From Nocardia fusca NBRC 14340 (GTDB lineage Bacteria > Actinomycetota > Actinomycetes > Mycobacteriales > Mycobacteriaceae): a stretch of DNA of 64,000 nucleotides. This document shows, in pieces, positions 32,835 through 40,802 of the stretch. Below the pieces are notes generated by a model. That model saw only the letters and a program-made list of their open reading frames with translations, was not told the DNA's origin and searched no databases. The stretch is taken from the NCBI RefSeq assembly GCF_001618425.1, contig NZ_BDCU01000051.1, positions 21,935 through 85,934 of the forward strand. Direction: 5' to 3'. Position 1 is the stretch's first letter. The number at the start of each line of letters is the position of its first letter. The position numbers and the translations under genes are program-made.

Positions 32835-33256
32835 CGTTTCCAGATCGGCACTTCGTGTTTGATCCGGTCCACCAGCGTCGAGCATGCCGCGAAGGCCTCG
32901 GCGCGATGCGGTGCGGCCACCGCCGTCACGATCGCCAGATCGCCCACCACCAGGTCACCGACGCGGTGCACGGCCGCCACCGGCAGACCGCTCGATTCGG
33001 CGACCGAGGCGCAGCATTCGCGCAGGAAACGGATGGCATCCGGATGTGCCGAGTACTCCAGCGCCGAAACCGTCTGGCCGCCGTCGTGATCGCGGACCAC
33101 GCCGGTGAACAGGACCACCGCCCCGTGGTGCGGTCCGCGGACGGCCGCGTCGACCACCGCGGGATCCAGGGCCCGGTCACTGATCTCGGCGAGCCGTACT
33201 CCGCCGATTGCCGCGGGGTGCTCGCGGCCGGGGGTGCCGGTGGACAGGTCAGGCAT
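32786..33256 (-). CDS. moaE: Molybdopterin synthase catalytic subunit MoaE
   Basis: 156 residues. GAVVLFTGVVRDHDGGQTVSALEYSAH, then HRVGDLVVGDLAIVTAVAAPHRAEAFAACSTLVDRIKHEVPIWKRQLFADG carries the conserved lysines (K in RIKHEVPIWK) that react with the MoaD thiocarboxylate and precursor Z. It converts cyclic pyranopterin phosphate to molybdopterin with MoaD, encoded at 36753. It is the last gene of moeA-moaCB-moaE; its start overlaps the moaCB stop by 8 bp. Confidence 0.95.
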   Translation of the reverse strand: MPDLSTGTPGREHPAAIGGVRLAEISDRALDPAVVDAAVRGPHHGAVVLFTGVVRDHDGGQTVSALEYSAHPDAIRFLRECCASVAESSGLPVAAVHRVGDLVVGDLAIVTAVAAPHRAEAFAACSTLVDRIKHEVPIWKRQLFADGLSEWVNACG

Positions 33257-34346
33257 GTGCGCTCTCGTTCCCGATAGTCTTCTCCCGCGGCGCGGCGGGG
33301 GTCTCCCGCGCACTGTCGTTCTCGTGCGCACCGCCGCCGGCCACCTGCGCGAGCAGATGCGTGAGCAGCGGTTCCAGCACCGCGATACCGTCTTTCACCC
33401 CGCCCGGGGAACCGGGCAGGTTCACCACCACCGAACGGCCGGCCAGACCCGCGACGCCGCGGCTGAGCGCGGCAAGCGGGAACTTCGCCGTGCCGCGCTG
33501 CCGGATCGCCTCGGCGACCCCGGGCAGTTCCCGGTCCAGCAGGGCCGCGGTCGCCTCCGGGGTGCGGTCGGTGGGGGAGGCGCCGGTACCCCCGGTGGTC
33601 ACCACCAGGTCGGGGGCGGTGTGCAGCGCGTCGGCCAGACCGTCGGCGATCTCGGCGTCGGCGTAGACGAGGGGGCCGCGCACCGTGTATCCGAGATCGC
33701 GCAGCCAGGACACCAGCCGTGGTCCGGTGGTGTCGGTCCGGGTTCCGGCCGCCGCGCCGGTGGAGGCCACCAGCACCACCGCGGTGCCGCTGATATCGCT
33801 TCGGGCGGTGGCCGCATGGGTTTCCGCTTCGGAGTGCGGCACCGGATGCGGGGCGATGCCGGTATCGGCAGCCGACTGCGCGCGGGTCCAGTGGCCGCGT
33901 TTTCCGCCTTCTTTGCTGAGCAGGCGTACGCCGTTCAGCTCCGCCGCCGGGTCGACCGCTTTCACCATGTCGTGCAGGGTGAGGCCGGCCACGGCCACCG
34001 CCGTCAGCGCTTCCATCTCCACCCCGGTGGGTCCGGTGGTCTTGGCGGTGGCCTCGATAGTGATCGTGGAGTCGGTGAAACCGAATTCGACCTTCACCGA
34101 GGACAGCGCGAGCTGATGGCACAGCGGAATGAGTTCGGAGGTCTTCTTGGCGCCCGCGATCCCGGCCAGCCGGGCGGTCGCGAGCACATCGGCCTTCGGC
34201 ATATCGTCGGCGCGCACCAGCGCCACCACCTCCGCGGTGGTGCGCAGTTCCCCGCCCGCGACGGCGATCCGCGCGGTATCGGCCTTGGCGCTCACATCCA
34301 CCATGCGGGCGCGGCCTTCGGCATCCACATGTGACAACTCGCTCAT
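33249..34346 (-). CDS. moaCB: Bifunctional MoaC-MoaB/MogA fusion
   Basis: 365 residues. Residues 1-155 are MoaC (cyclic pyranopterin monophosphate synthase): MVDVSAKADTARIA, SELIPLCHQLALSSVKVEF and EMEALTAVAVAGLTLHDMVKA. Residues about 185-340 are MoaB/MogA-type adenylyltransferase: LRDLGYTVRGPLVYAD, VTTGGTGASPTDRTPEA and NLPGSPGGVKDG. The linker is low-complexity. The fusion is known in actinobacteria. The ATG at 34346 overlaps the moeA stop (ATGA), which favours it over the GTG at 34355. Confidence 0.93.
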   Translation of the reverse strand: MSELSHVDAEGRARMVDVSAKADTARIAVAGGELRTTAEVVALVRADDMPKADVLATARLAGIAGAKKTSELIPLCHQLALSSVKVEFGFTDSTITIEATAKTTGPTGVEMEALTAVAVAGLTLHDMVKAVDPAAELNGVRLLSKEGGKRGHWTRAQSAADTGIAPHPVPHSEAETHAATARSDISGTAVVLVASTGAAAGTRTDTTGPRLVSWLRDLGYTVRGPLVYADAEIADGLADALHTAPDLVVTTGGTGASPTDRTPEATAALLDRELPGVAEAIRQRGTAKFPLAALSRGVAGLAGRSVVVNLPGSPGGVKDGIAVLEPLLTHLLAQVAGGGAHENDSARETPAAPREKTIGNESAHA

Positions 34347-35566
34347 AGCGTCCACACTCGCACAGTCGCGCCCGGCGCGAGTTCGGTCACCGCGGCCGGA
34401 ATATCGATCAGCACATCGGCCGCCGCCATACTCGCGACGAGATGGGAACCGGGTCCGGAAACCACCTCCACGGCGTGCGGCCGTGTCCCGTGGCGGACCA
34501 GCCGCCCGCGCAGGAACTGGCGGCGGCCCTCCGGCGAGCGGCGCACCGCGCCCAGCAGCGGAAGCTCGTATTCGGGTACCGGGTCCAGCCCGGCGAGGTG
34601 GCGCAGGATCGGCCGGGCCAGTACCTCGAAGGACACCACCGCGCTCACCGGGTTCCCCGGGAAACTCAGCACCGGCACACCGTCGACGACCGTGAGGCCC
34701 TGGGGGCCGCCCGGTTGCATGGCCACCGAGCCGAAATCGCCCCCGAGCGGGATGAGGACCTCCCGGACGACCTCGAAATCGCCCTTGGACACCCCGCCCG
34801 TGGTGATCACCAGATCGGCGGCGGCGGTCGCGGAGCGGAGCAGCTGCCGGAACTCCCCGGGTTCGTCCCCGCAGTGTTCGACACCGGCCACCGCGACACC
34901 GTTGGCGGTGAGCGCGGCCGCCAGTGCGATTCCGTTGGAGTTGTAGATCTGCCCCGGCCGCAGCTCGGCTCCGGCGGGCACCAACTCGCTTCCGGTGCTG
35001 ACGACGACCGCACGCACCGGTGCGAACACCGGGACCCGGCCGACACCCGCCGCGGCCAGCGCCGCGATATGACGCGGGGCGAGCACCGTCGCGGCGGGGA
35101 CCAGTTCGGCACCCGCCCGGATATCGCTGCCCGGCTCCCGGACGAACTCGCCGGCCGAGCGGCCGCGGGCGATCCGCACCGAGTGCTCGTCGGCGGTTGT
35201 ATCCTCCACCGGGACCACGCAGTCGGCGCCCGCCGGTACCGGCGCCCCGGTCATCACCTTGCGCGCGGTCCCCGGCGCCAGCGCTTCATGGCCGGGATCA
35301 CCGGCGGCGATCACGCCGGTGAGTGGCAGGGTCACCGGGGCGACCGCGACATCCTGCGCGCGCACCGCGTAGCCGTCCATGGCGGAGTTGCGGAAAACGG
35401 GCAGATCGATCGGCGCGTGCTGATCCTGTGCCGACCGGCGTCCGAGCGACTCGGCCACCGGGACGTACTCCACCGGCCGGGCGGCCAGCGGCCGCAACAG
35501 CTGTTCGATGGTGTCGCGATAGTCGTCCACCGACCGGACCGGACGACTGGCGGGCCGAGAAATCAT
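34343..35566 (-). CDS. moeA: Molybdopterin molybdotransferase MoeA
   Basis: 407 residues. PVFRNSAMDGYAVRA is the MoeA signature, then TGAPVPAGADCVVPVED, IYNSNGIALAAALTANG, ITTGGVSKGDFEVV and LSFPGNPVSAVVSFEV. It inserts molybdate into adenylated molybdopterin to give Moco. It is first of three coupled genes and divergent from moaA across 135 bp. No Moco riboswitch shape was seen in that gap. Confidence 0.95.
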   Translation of the reverse strand: MISRPASRPVRSVDDYRDTIEQLLRPLAARPVEYVPVAESLGRRSAQDQHAPIDLPVFRNSAMDGYAVRAQDVAVAPVTLPLTGVIAAGDPGHEALAPGTARKVMTGAPVPAGADCVVPVEDTTADEHSVRIARGRSAGEFVREPGSDIRAGAELVPAATVLAPRHIAALAAAGVGRVPVFAPVRAVVVSTGSELVPAGAELRPGQIYNSNGIALAAALTANGVAVAGVEHCGDEPGEFRQLLRSATAAADLVITTGGVSKGDFEVVREVLIPLGGDFGSVAMQPGGPQGLTVVDGVPVLSFPGNPVSAVVSFEVLARPILRHLAGLDPVPEYELPLLGAVRRSPEGRRQFLRGRLVRHGTRPHAVEVVSGPGSHLVASMAAADVLIDIPAAVTELAPGATVRVWTL

Positions 35567-35701
35567 AAGCTCAGACTAGTAGCGCGCACCGGACGATCGC
35601 CGCCCGTCGTGGCCTACAGCGGCGCGCGGGCGGGGTGCCCGATACCGGCCGATACCCCCGAGGCTCGATATCGATGGGGACCCGGCGTACATAATGGAGG
35701 C

Positions 35702-36760
35702 GTGACGCTGGTCGAAATGGGGATTCCCACCGTGCGGTCCGGGCGCCCTTCCCTCGAGGGACGTCCGGAAACGCCGCTGCTGGTGGATCGATTCGGCCGC
35801 ACCGCGCGGGATCTGCGGGTGTCCATCACAGAGAAGTGCTCGCTGCGCTGCACCTACTGCATGCCCGAAGAAGGGCTGCCGGCCATCCCGCCCGCGGAGT
35901 TGCTCACGGCGGCCGAGATCGTGCGCCTGGTCACGCTCGCCGTCCGCGATCTGGGCGTGCGCGAGGTGCGGTTCACCGGCGGCGAACCGCTGATGCGCCG
36001 CGACTTGGAGGAGATCGTGGCCGGCTGCCACGCGGCGGTACCGGAGGTGCCCCTGGCCATGACCTCCAACGGGGTCGGTCTGCGGCATCGCGCCGCCGGG
36101 CTGGCGGCCGCCGGGCTGAGCCGGGTCAATATCTCCCTCGACACCGTGGACCGAGCCGATTTCGCCCGGTTGACCCGCCGGGACCGGCTGGATTCGGCGC
36201 TGTCGGGTATCCGTGCCGCCGTCGCGGCCGGGCTGGCGCCGGTGAAGCTGAACGCGGTCCTCATGCGGCAGACCCTGCACGGCGCCACGGACCTGCTGCG
36301 CTGGTGCCTGGACGAAGGGTGTGAACTGCGGTTCATCGAGGAGATGCCGCTGGACGCCGATCACGAATGGGCGCGGGCCAATATGGTGACCGCCGCCGAA
36401 CTGCTGGAGGTGTTGGGCGCCCGGTTCCGGCTCACCGCCGTCGGCCGCGACGATCCGGCCGCACCGGCGGAGACCTGGCTGGTCGACGGGGGCCCCGCGA
36501 CCGTCGGCATCATCGCCTCGGTGACCCGCAAATTCTGCGATACCTGTGACCGCACCCGGCTCACTGCCGACGGTATGCTGCGGTCCTGCCTGTTCAGTGA
36601 TCAGGAGTTCGATCTGCGCGCGAGTCTGCGCGCCGGGGCGAGCGATGCGGAACTCGCGCAGCTGTGGCGCGGCGCGATGTGGCAGAAATGGGCGGGCCAC
36701 GGCATCGATGCCGAGGATTTCGTCCCCCCGGAACGCACGATGGGAGCAATAGGTGGTTGA
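35702..36760 (+). CDS. moaA: GTP 3',8-cyclase MoaA
   Basis: 352 residues. The radical-SAM cluster motif CSLRCTYC (C-x3-C-x2-C) is near residue 46, FTGGEPLMRRDL follows, and the second 4Fe-4S site is FCDTCDRTRLTADGMLRSC (C-x2-C-x13-C). The C terminus ends in the functional Gly-Gly. It catalyses the first step of Moco synthesis from GTP. The GTG at 35702 follows ATGGAGGC. The gene overlaps moaD by 8 bp. Confidence 0.95.
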   Translation: MTLVEMGIPTVRSGRPSLEGRPETPLLVDRFGRTARDLRVSITEKCSLRCTYCMPEEGLPAIPPAELLTAAEIVRLVTLAVRDLGVREVRFTGGEPLMRRDLEEIVAGCHAAVPEVPLAMTSNGVGLRHRAAGLAAAGLSRVNISLDTVDRADFARLTRRDRLDSALSGIRAAVAAGLAPVKLNAVLMRQTLHGATDLLRWCLDEGCELRFIEEMPLDADHEWARANMVTAAELLEVLGARFRLTAVGRDDPAAPAETWLVDGGPATVGIIASVTRKFCDTCDRTRLTADGMLRSCLFSDQEFDLRASLRAGASDAELAQLWRGAMWQKWAGHGIDAEDFVPPERTMGAIGG

Positions 36761-36995
36761 GGTCCGCTACTTCGCCGCCGTGGCCGATGCGGTCGGCAAG
36801 GACACCGAGACCCTGGACCTGCCCCCCGGTGCCACGATCGCCGACCTCCGTTCCCGGCTGAGCGCGGTCTACGGACCGGATCTGGACAAGATGCTCGGTG
36901 TCTGCGCGTACCTGATGGGTGACGAGCTGACCCGGGACAGCAGCGCGACACTGACCTCGCGCGTCGATGTCATGCCACCCTTCGCGGGCGGCTGA
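36753..36995 (+). CDS. moaD: Molybdopterin synthase sulfur carrier subunit MoaD
   Basis: 80 residues, ubiquitin-like: VEVRYFAAVADAVGKDTETLDLPPGATIADLRSRL, ending PPFAGG with the C-terminal diglycine that is adenylated and turned into a thiocarboxylate. It pairs with MoaE from the divergent operon. The GTG start lies inside the end of moaA (8-bp overlap), so translation is coupled. Confidence 0.94.
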   Translation: MVEVRYFAAVADAVGKDTETLDLPPGATIADLRSRLSAVYGPDLDKMLGVCAYLMGDELTRDSSATLTSRVDVMPPFAGG

Positions 36996-37020
36996 TCCGC
37001 GGCTCGATCAGCGCCGCCCG
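36985..37020 (+). terminator. Stem-loop at the end of moaAD
   Basis: CGGGCGGCTGATC pairs with GATCA-GC-GCCGCCCG (2-nt bulge) around an 8-nt loop, overlapping the moaD stop. It is a probable terminator. The remaining 227 bp to nadE show no gene. Confidence 0.5.
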
Positions 37021-37247
37021 GGCGCTCACTGCGCGCTCGCGCGACAGCCGGACGCCGTGCGGGCCAGTCCCGGGCAGCGCCTGCCGCGATCCACTCGCCG
37101 AAGCCATGTGGTGCTGGTTCGCAGCGTCTCCGGGCACGACAGGACGAAAGCTGTTCCGTAGTGCGGCCATCCCGGCCCGGACTCTCGATCAGTGAATGGT
37201 CGCGCCCCGCAGCCGACCGGCCGGGCTCCAGGGGTGGACCGCAGCGC

Positions 37248-38072
37248 TCAGCGCCACCAATCGTCGAGCGGAGTCACCGGAACCGTGCGCTTGTGGCGAG
37301 TTGTCCGGTAGATCGTTTCGAGCCGCTTCGCCACGTCGTCGGTGACGTCCTTGCCCTCGAGGTAGTCGTCGATCTCGCTGTAGCGCAGGCCGAGTGCTTC
37401 CTCGTCGGGCAGCGCCGGACGGTCGTCCTCCAGATCCGCGGTCGGCACCTTGGACGACAGGCGCGCGGGTGCGCCCAATTCCTCGAGCAGCGCGGCACCC
37501 TGCCGTTTGGTCAGACCGGTCAGCGGGGTGACGTCCACGCCGCCGTCGCCGTACTTGGTGAAGAACCCGGTGACCGCTTCGGCGGCGTGATCGGTACCGA
37601 TCACCAGCAGGTTCTCCTGACCGGCGATGGCGTACTGGATCACCATCCGCTCGCGGGCCTTGATGTTGCCGCGCACGAAATCTCGTAGTTTGCCGACCTT
37701 GAGGGCCGAAGCCACCTCTGCCGCCACGGCGTTGGCGCCCGGCCGGACGTTCACCACCACCGATTCGTCGGGCGCGACGAAGGTCATGGCGACGCGGGCG
37801 TCGGCTTCGTCGGATTGAACACCGTAGGGTAGCCGCACGGCGACGAATCGGGCCTCGTGACCTTCGGCGCGCAACTCTTCGGCGGCCAGCTGGCACAGCC
37901 GTCCGGCGAGGGCGCTGTCCTGGCCTCCGCTGATGCCGAGCACGAAACCCTTCGCCGGTGTGGCGCGCAGATAGTCCTTCAGGAAATCGACGCGGCGCCG
38001 AATCTCGTCCTTCGGCTCGATGTTCGGCAGCACACCCAGTTCGGAGATGATCTGTTCACGCAGGTTTCCCAT
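37248..38072 (-). CDS. nadE: Ammonia-dependent NAD+ synthetase NadE
   Basis: 274 residues, the short form without the glutaminase domain. FVLGISGGQDSALAGRL is the PP-loop, then ARERMVIQYAIAGQENLLVIGTDHAAEAVTGFFTKYGDGGVDVTPLTGLTKRQ and the C-terminal KRTVPVTPLDDWWR. It adenylates nicotinic acid adenine dinucleotide and amidates it with ammonia to make NAD+. It resembles the E. coli or Bacillus enzyme rather than the glutamine-dependent type of mycobacteria. Confidence 0.95.
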   Translation of the reverse strand: MGNLREQIISELGVLPNIEPKDEIRRRVDFLKDYLRATPAKGFVLGISGGQDSALAGRLCQLAAEELRAEGHEARFVAVRLPYGVQSDEADARVAMTFVAPDESVVVNVRPGANAVAAEVASALKVGKLRDFVRGNIKARERMVIQYAIAGQENLLVIGTDHAAEAVTGFFTKYGDGGVDVTPLTGLTKRQGAALLEELGAPARLSSKVPTADLEDDRPALPDEEALGLRYSEIDDYLEGKDVTDDVAKRLETIYRTTRHKRTVPVTPLDDWWR

Positions 38073-38083
38073 GCCGGATCACT

Positions 38084-38806
38084 CTACTGCTCGGGGGAAA
38101 CGGCCACGCGACGAACAAGGGCTTCCCAGTTGTCGCCGATCTGCTCGCGCGTGTAACCGAGTGTGCGGAGCTGGTGCAGGACGAGCGCGGCGCCGAGCGC
38201 GGCAAGCAGGGTATCGGCCAGCAGCGCGGGATCGCCCGGGGTGCCCGCGTCGCGCAGCAGCATCGTCACATGGGTTTTCAGTACGAGATAGGGCCGGCTG
38301 CTGAAATGGTCCTCGGAGGAGCCGAGTTCGGCCGCGCGATGCAGTTCGCCCGTGACTTCGATATCCAGTAGCCGAGCCCGTCCGAACGCGACGAGCCGCT
38401 CCACCGGTGGCGCGCCCGGTCCCAGCGGCGGCGGGCCGAAGATGAACGCCTCCTGCGCCTGGGTCTCGGAGTGGTCGAGCAGCGCGTACATCAGGCCGGT
38501 CCGGTTGCCGAACCGCCGGAACACCGTGCCCTTGCCGACCCCGGCCCGTTTGGCGAGCGCGTCCATGGTGAGGGCGTCCACGCCGTGGTCGCGTACGAGT
38601 TCCTGTGCGGCGTCGAGCAGTCGGCGCCGGTTGCGCGCGGCGTCGGCGCGTTCGGCGGGTTCGGCGGTACCGGGTAGTTCGGGTCCCACCCCCCGGTGCG
38701 GCGGCCGGACCCGCAGTGCGAGCGGCTCGGCCGACGCGGGGTTCGGTCGCGGGTCACCCGAGGGTCCGGATTCGGTGGGATCCGGACTGAGTGTGTCGTA
38801 GTTCAC
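38084..38806 (-). CDS. TetR/AcrR regulator with long disordered N terminus
   Basis: 240 residues. The first 55 residues are Pro/Gly/Glu-rich, followed by the HTH NRRRLLDAAQELVRDHGVDALTMDALAKRAGVGKGTVFRRFGNRTGLMYALLDHSE. The C-terminal half (APPVERLVAFGRARLLDIEVTGELHRAAE) is of the MSMEG-type TetR_C group. It starts at a GTG (38806) and faces an FMN reductase gene across a CGGACC-GT-GGTCCG palindrome; it likely represses both. Confidence 0.87.
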   Translation of the reverse strand: MNYDTLSPDPTESGPSGDPRPNPASAEPLALRVRPPHRGVGPELPGTAEPAERADAARNRRRLLDAAQELVRDHGVDALTMDALAKRAGVGKGTVFRRFGNRTGLMYALLDHSETQAQEAFIFGPPPLGPGAPPVERLVAFGRARLLDIEVTGELHRAAELGSSEDHFSSRPYLVLKTHVTMLLRDAGTPGDPALLADTLLAALGAALVLHQLRTLGYTREQIGDNWEALVRRVAVSPEQ

Positions 38807-38834
38807 GGCGCTGTGCGTCCCTCCGGAGGAATGT

Positions 38835-38848
38835 AGCGGACCGTGGTC
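38835..38848. promoter_or_regulatory. Palindrome between TetR and FMN reductase
   Basis: CGGACC and GGTCCG are separated by GT, midway between the two divergent starts. It is a likely operator of the TetR protein. Confidence 0.6.
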
Positions 38849-38900
38849 CGGTTAGTCTGGGCAGTGGGATCGTCACACAACTAGTACCGCAGGAGTGAAC

Positions 38901-39470
38901 ATGAGCCAGACCCGTATCGTCGCCCTCGTCGGCAGCCTTCGCGACGCCTCGGTCAGTCGCCAGGTCGCCGAGGCGGCGGCCTCCACCGCGCCCGCGGGCG
39001 TCGAGGTCTCCCTCTACGAAGGTATCGGTGATATCCCGTTCTACAACGAGGATATCGATATCGCGGGTTCGGTACCGGCCGCTGCCCAGGCGCTGCGCGA
39101 CGCGGTCGCGGCGAGCGACGGTCTGCTGTTGGTCACCCCGGAATATAACGGGACCCTGCCGGCGGTATTGAAGAATGCGATCGATTGGCTGTCCCGTCCC
39201 TACGGCGCGGGTGCGATCGGCGGTAAGCCGGTGGCCGTGCTCAGCGGTTCGATCAGCCCCAACGCCGCCCGGTGGGCGCACGCCGACGCGGTCAAGTCCG
39301 TGGGTATCGCCGGCGGGAAGATCGTGGAGGAAGCGCATCTGCACTATGCCGCGTGGGGCGAGCGCTTCGCCGCCGGTCACCCGCGTGAGGATGCCGAGGT
39401 GCAGCGCGAACTGGCCGAGTCGGTGAAGGTTCTGGTCGCCGCGGCCAGCGGGGAGCTCGTCTCCGCCTGA
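38901..39470 (+). CDS. NADPH-dependent FMN reductase family protein
   Basis: 189 residues, flavodoxin-like: IVALVGSLRDASVSRQVAEAAA is the FMN phosphate loop, then LLLVTPEYNGTLPAVLKNAIDWLSRPYGAGAIGGKPVAVLSGS, a hallmark of the azoreductase/chromate reductase group. It reduces FMN or quinones with NAD(P)H. The ATG at 38901 follows AGGAG (38891-38895). It is divergent from a TetR regulator and ends before a very strong terminator. Confidence 0.9.
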   Translation: MSQTRIVALVGSLRDASVSRQVAEAAASTAPAGVEVSLYEGIGDIPFYNEDIDIAGSVPAAAQALRDAVAASDGLLLVTPEYNGTLPAVLKNAIDWLSRPYGAGAIGGKPVAVLSGSISPNAARWAHADAVKSVGIAGGKIVEEAHLHYAAWGERFAAGHPREDAEVQRELAESVKVLVAAASGELVSA

Positions 39471-39481
39471 TATCGGCGCAT

Positions 39482-39523
39482 CATGAGGGCCGCTCCGTCG
39501 TCGACGGAGCGGCCCTCATGTTT
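39482..39523 (+). terminator. Strong intrinsic terminator after FMN reductase
   Basis: A 17-bp perfect stem (CATGAGGGCCGCTCCGT and its complement) has a 5-nt loop and is followed by TTT. It lies 12 bp past the stop. Confidence 0.85.
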
Positions 39524-39714
39524 CCGGTCGGTCGGTTTCCTACGGGACCCGAGGGCCTGCTGGGGCCCGGAGCTACTGGTGTGACAGACGTAGTCTCCTG
39601 CGTTTGCTGAAAGAGAACTGGCTCGAGCGATTTGTGATCTGGGCCACGGTGAATGCGGCGTGTCGAGTTGCTGTCCTGCGGCTTACAGCGGTGAAATCAC
39701 ATGGTTGTGACTCG

Positions 39715-39759
39715 CAACATCTCGTGTTGTTTCTTTCTGTCGGCCACTAGGTGTAGTGT
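39715..39759. promoter_or_regulatory. Two NrdR-box-like sites before nrdHIE
   Basis: CAACA-TCTCG-TGTTG (39715-39729) and CACTA-GGTG-TAGTG (39745-39758) are spaced about 30 bp centre to centre, close to three helical turns as usual for paired NrdR boxes. The second, read on the minus strand as ACACTACACCTAGTGG, fits the NrdR consensus. NrdR with bound dATP would repress the reductase genes. The rest of the 483-bp gap (39521-40003) holds a long leader with a repeat at 39930-39967. Confidence 0.65.
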
Positions 39760-39929
39760 CATCGATGCTTGGAGGCGGCGGTGCAACAGGCCCGCTGGCA
39801 CCAGGTGGAACCGGCCCGGACGTGGCGTTTCAGGGTCGGTCCTCGGAGTTTGCGCAGATCATCCGATCGTGCCGACACACCGCACAACGCAGACGGGTCA
39901 CCGGCTGGGATCAGGCATGCGGTGAGCTC

Positions 39930-39967
39930 GGCCCGGAGGGCGGCGGACCGTCACCACGAAGGACCGC
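39930..39967 (+). repeat. nrd leader repeat, copy 1 (before nrdH)
   Basis: GGCCCGGAGGGCGGCGG, then CGTCACCACGAAGGACC-GCG, and similarity continues to ATAGGCACAG at 39979-39988. A second copy lies before nrdI (40243-40284). Function unknown; it may be an RNA or processing signal in the nrd transcript. Confidence 0.6.
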
Positions 39968-40003
39968 GAACACCGCACATAGGCACAGGAGAGAGGGACT
40001 CGA

Positions 40004-40234
40004 ATGATCACCGTGTACACCAAGCCCGCTTGCGTGCAGTGCAACGCCACCTACAAGGCCCTCGACAAGGCCGGGGTGGAATATCAGGTCGTCGATATCT
40101 CCACCGATGCCGATGCCCGCGACTACGTGATGGCCCTCGGCTACCTGCAGGCCCCCGTCGTCGTCTCCGGTGACGAGCACTGGTCCGGTTTCCGGCCCGA
40201 TCGCATCAAGGCGCTGGCCACCGTCGCCGCCTGA
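40004..40234 (+). CDS. nrdH: NrdH redoxin
   Basis: 76 residues, glutaredoxin-like with thioredoxin-like activity. ITVYTKPACVQCNATYKALDKAGVEYQVVDIS contains the redox motif C-V-Q-C, and WSGFRPDRIKAL is the NrdH ending that interacts with thioredoxin reductase. It supplies electrons to NrdE. It is first of nrdH-nrdI-nrdE, with an AGGAGAGAGG leader. Confidence 0.96.
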   Translation: MITVYTKPACVQCNATYKALDKAGVEYQVVDISTDADARDYVMALGYLQAPVVVSGDEHWSGFRPDRIKALATVAA

Positions 40235-40242
40235 GTGCGTCA

Positions 40243-40284
40243 GGCCCGAAGGCGGCAGCGCAGCGTAACCACGAAGGGCCCGCG
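40243..40284 (+). repeat. nrd leader repeat, copy 2 (before nrdI)
   Basis: GGCCCGAAGGCGGC, then CGTAACCACGAAGGGCCCGCG, nearly the same as copy 1 at 39930. It continues as GATAGACACAG (40294-40304). An 8-bp stem GCTCAGGC/GCCTGAGC (40284-40291 and 40304-40311) is found only in this copy. Confidence 0.6.
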
Positions 40285-40352
40285 CTCAGGCCCGATAGAC
40301 ACAGCCTGAGCGAACAGCGCGCCCGACCGGGTCGGGGAACAGGGGAGGTGAG

Positions 40353-40802
40353 ATGTCCGAGTCGCATACGCTGGTCTATTTCTCCAGTGCGTCGGAGAAC
40401 ACCCACCGGTTCGTCGAGAAGCTGGGTATCCCGGCACTCCGGATCCCCCTGCACACCACCGACTCGCTGCGGGTCGACGAACCCTACGTGCTGATCGTCC
40501 CCACCTACGGGGGCGGCCGGCATGTACTCGGTTCGACACGTTCCGACAAGGAATTCGTCCCGCGCCAGGTCGCCAAGTTCCTCAACGATCCGCACAACCG
40601 CGCCCTGTTGCGCGGGGTCATCGCGGCCGGGAACACGAACTTCGGCGACACCTTCTGCTTCGCAGGTGATGTCATCTCCCGCAAATGCGGGGTGCCCTAC
40701 CTGTACCGCTTCGAACTCATGGGAACCGCCGAGGACGTCGCCCGCGTCCGTGAGGGATTGGGATTGTTTTGGCAGCAACAACGACAGCACCAGCAGGTAT
40801 GA
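40353..40802 (+). CDS. nrdI: NrdI flavodoxin-like activator of class Ib RNR
   Basis: 149 residues. LVYFSSASENTHRFVEKL is the FMN phosphate loop, then VPTYGGG and GVIAAGNTNFGDTFCFAGDVISRKCGVPYLYRFELMGTAEDV, all typical of NrdI. Reduced NrdI makes the oxidant needed to build the Mn(III)2-tyrosyl radical of NrdF. GGGGAGGTGAG precedes the ATG. Its stop overlaps the nrdE start (ATGA). Confidence 0.96.
   Translation: MSESHTLVYFSSASENTHRFVEKLGIPALRIPLHTTDSLRVDEPYVLIVPTYGGGRHVLGSTRSDKEFVPRQVAKFLNDPHNRALLRGVIAAGNTNFGDTFCFAGDVISRKCGVPYLYRFELMGTAEDVARVREGLGLFWQQQRQHQQV

Noticed and set aside
35567..35701. Moco riboswitch between moeA and moaA
   Set aside because: The gap is only 135 bp, contains two promoters and shows no multi-stem layout of the Moco RNA motif.
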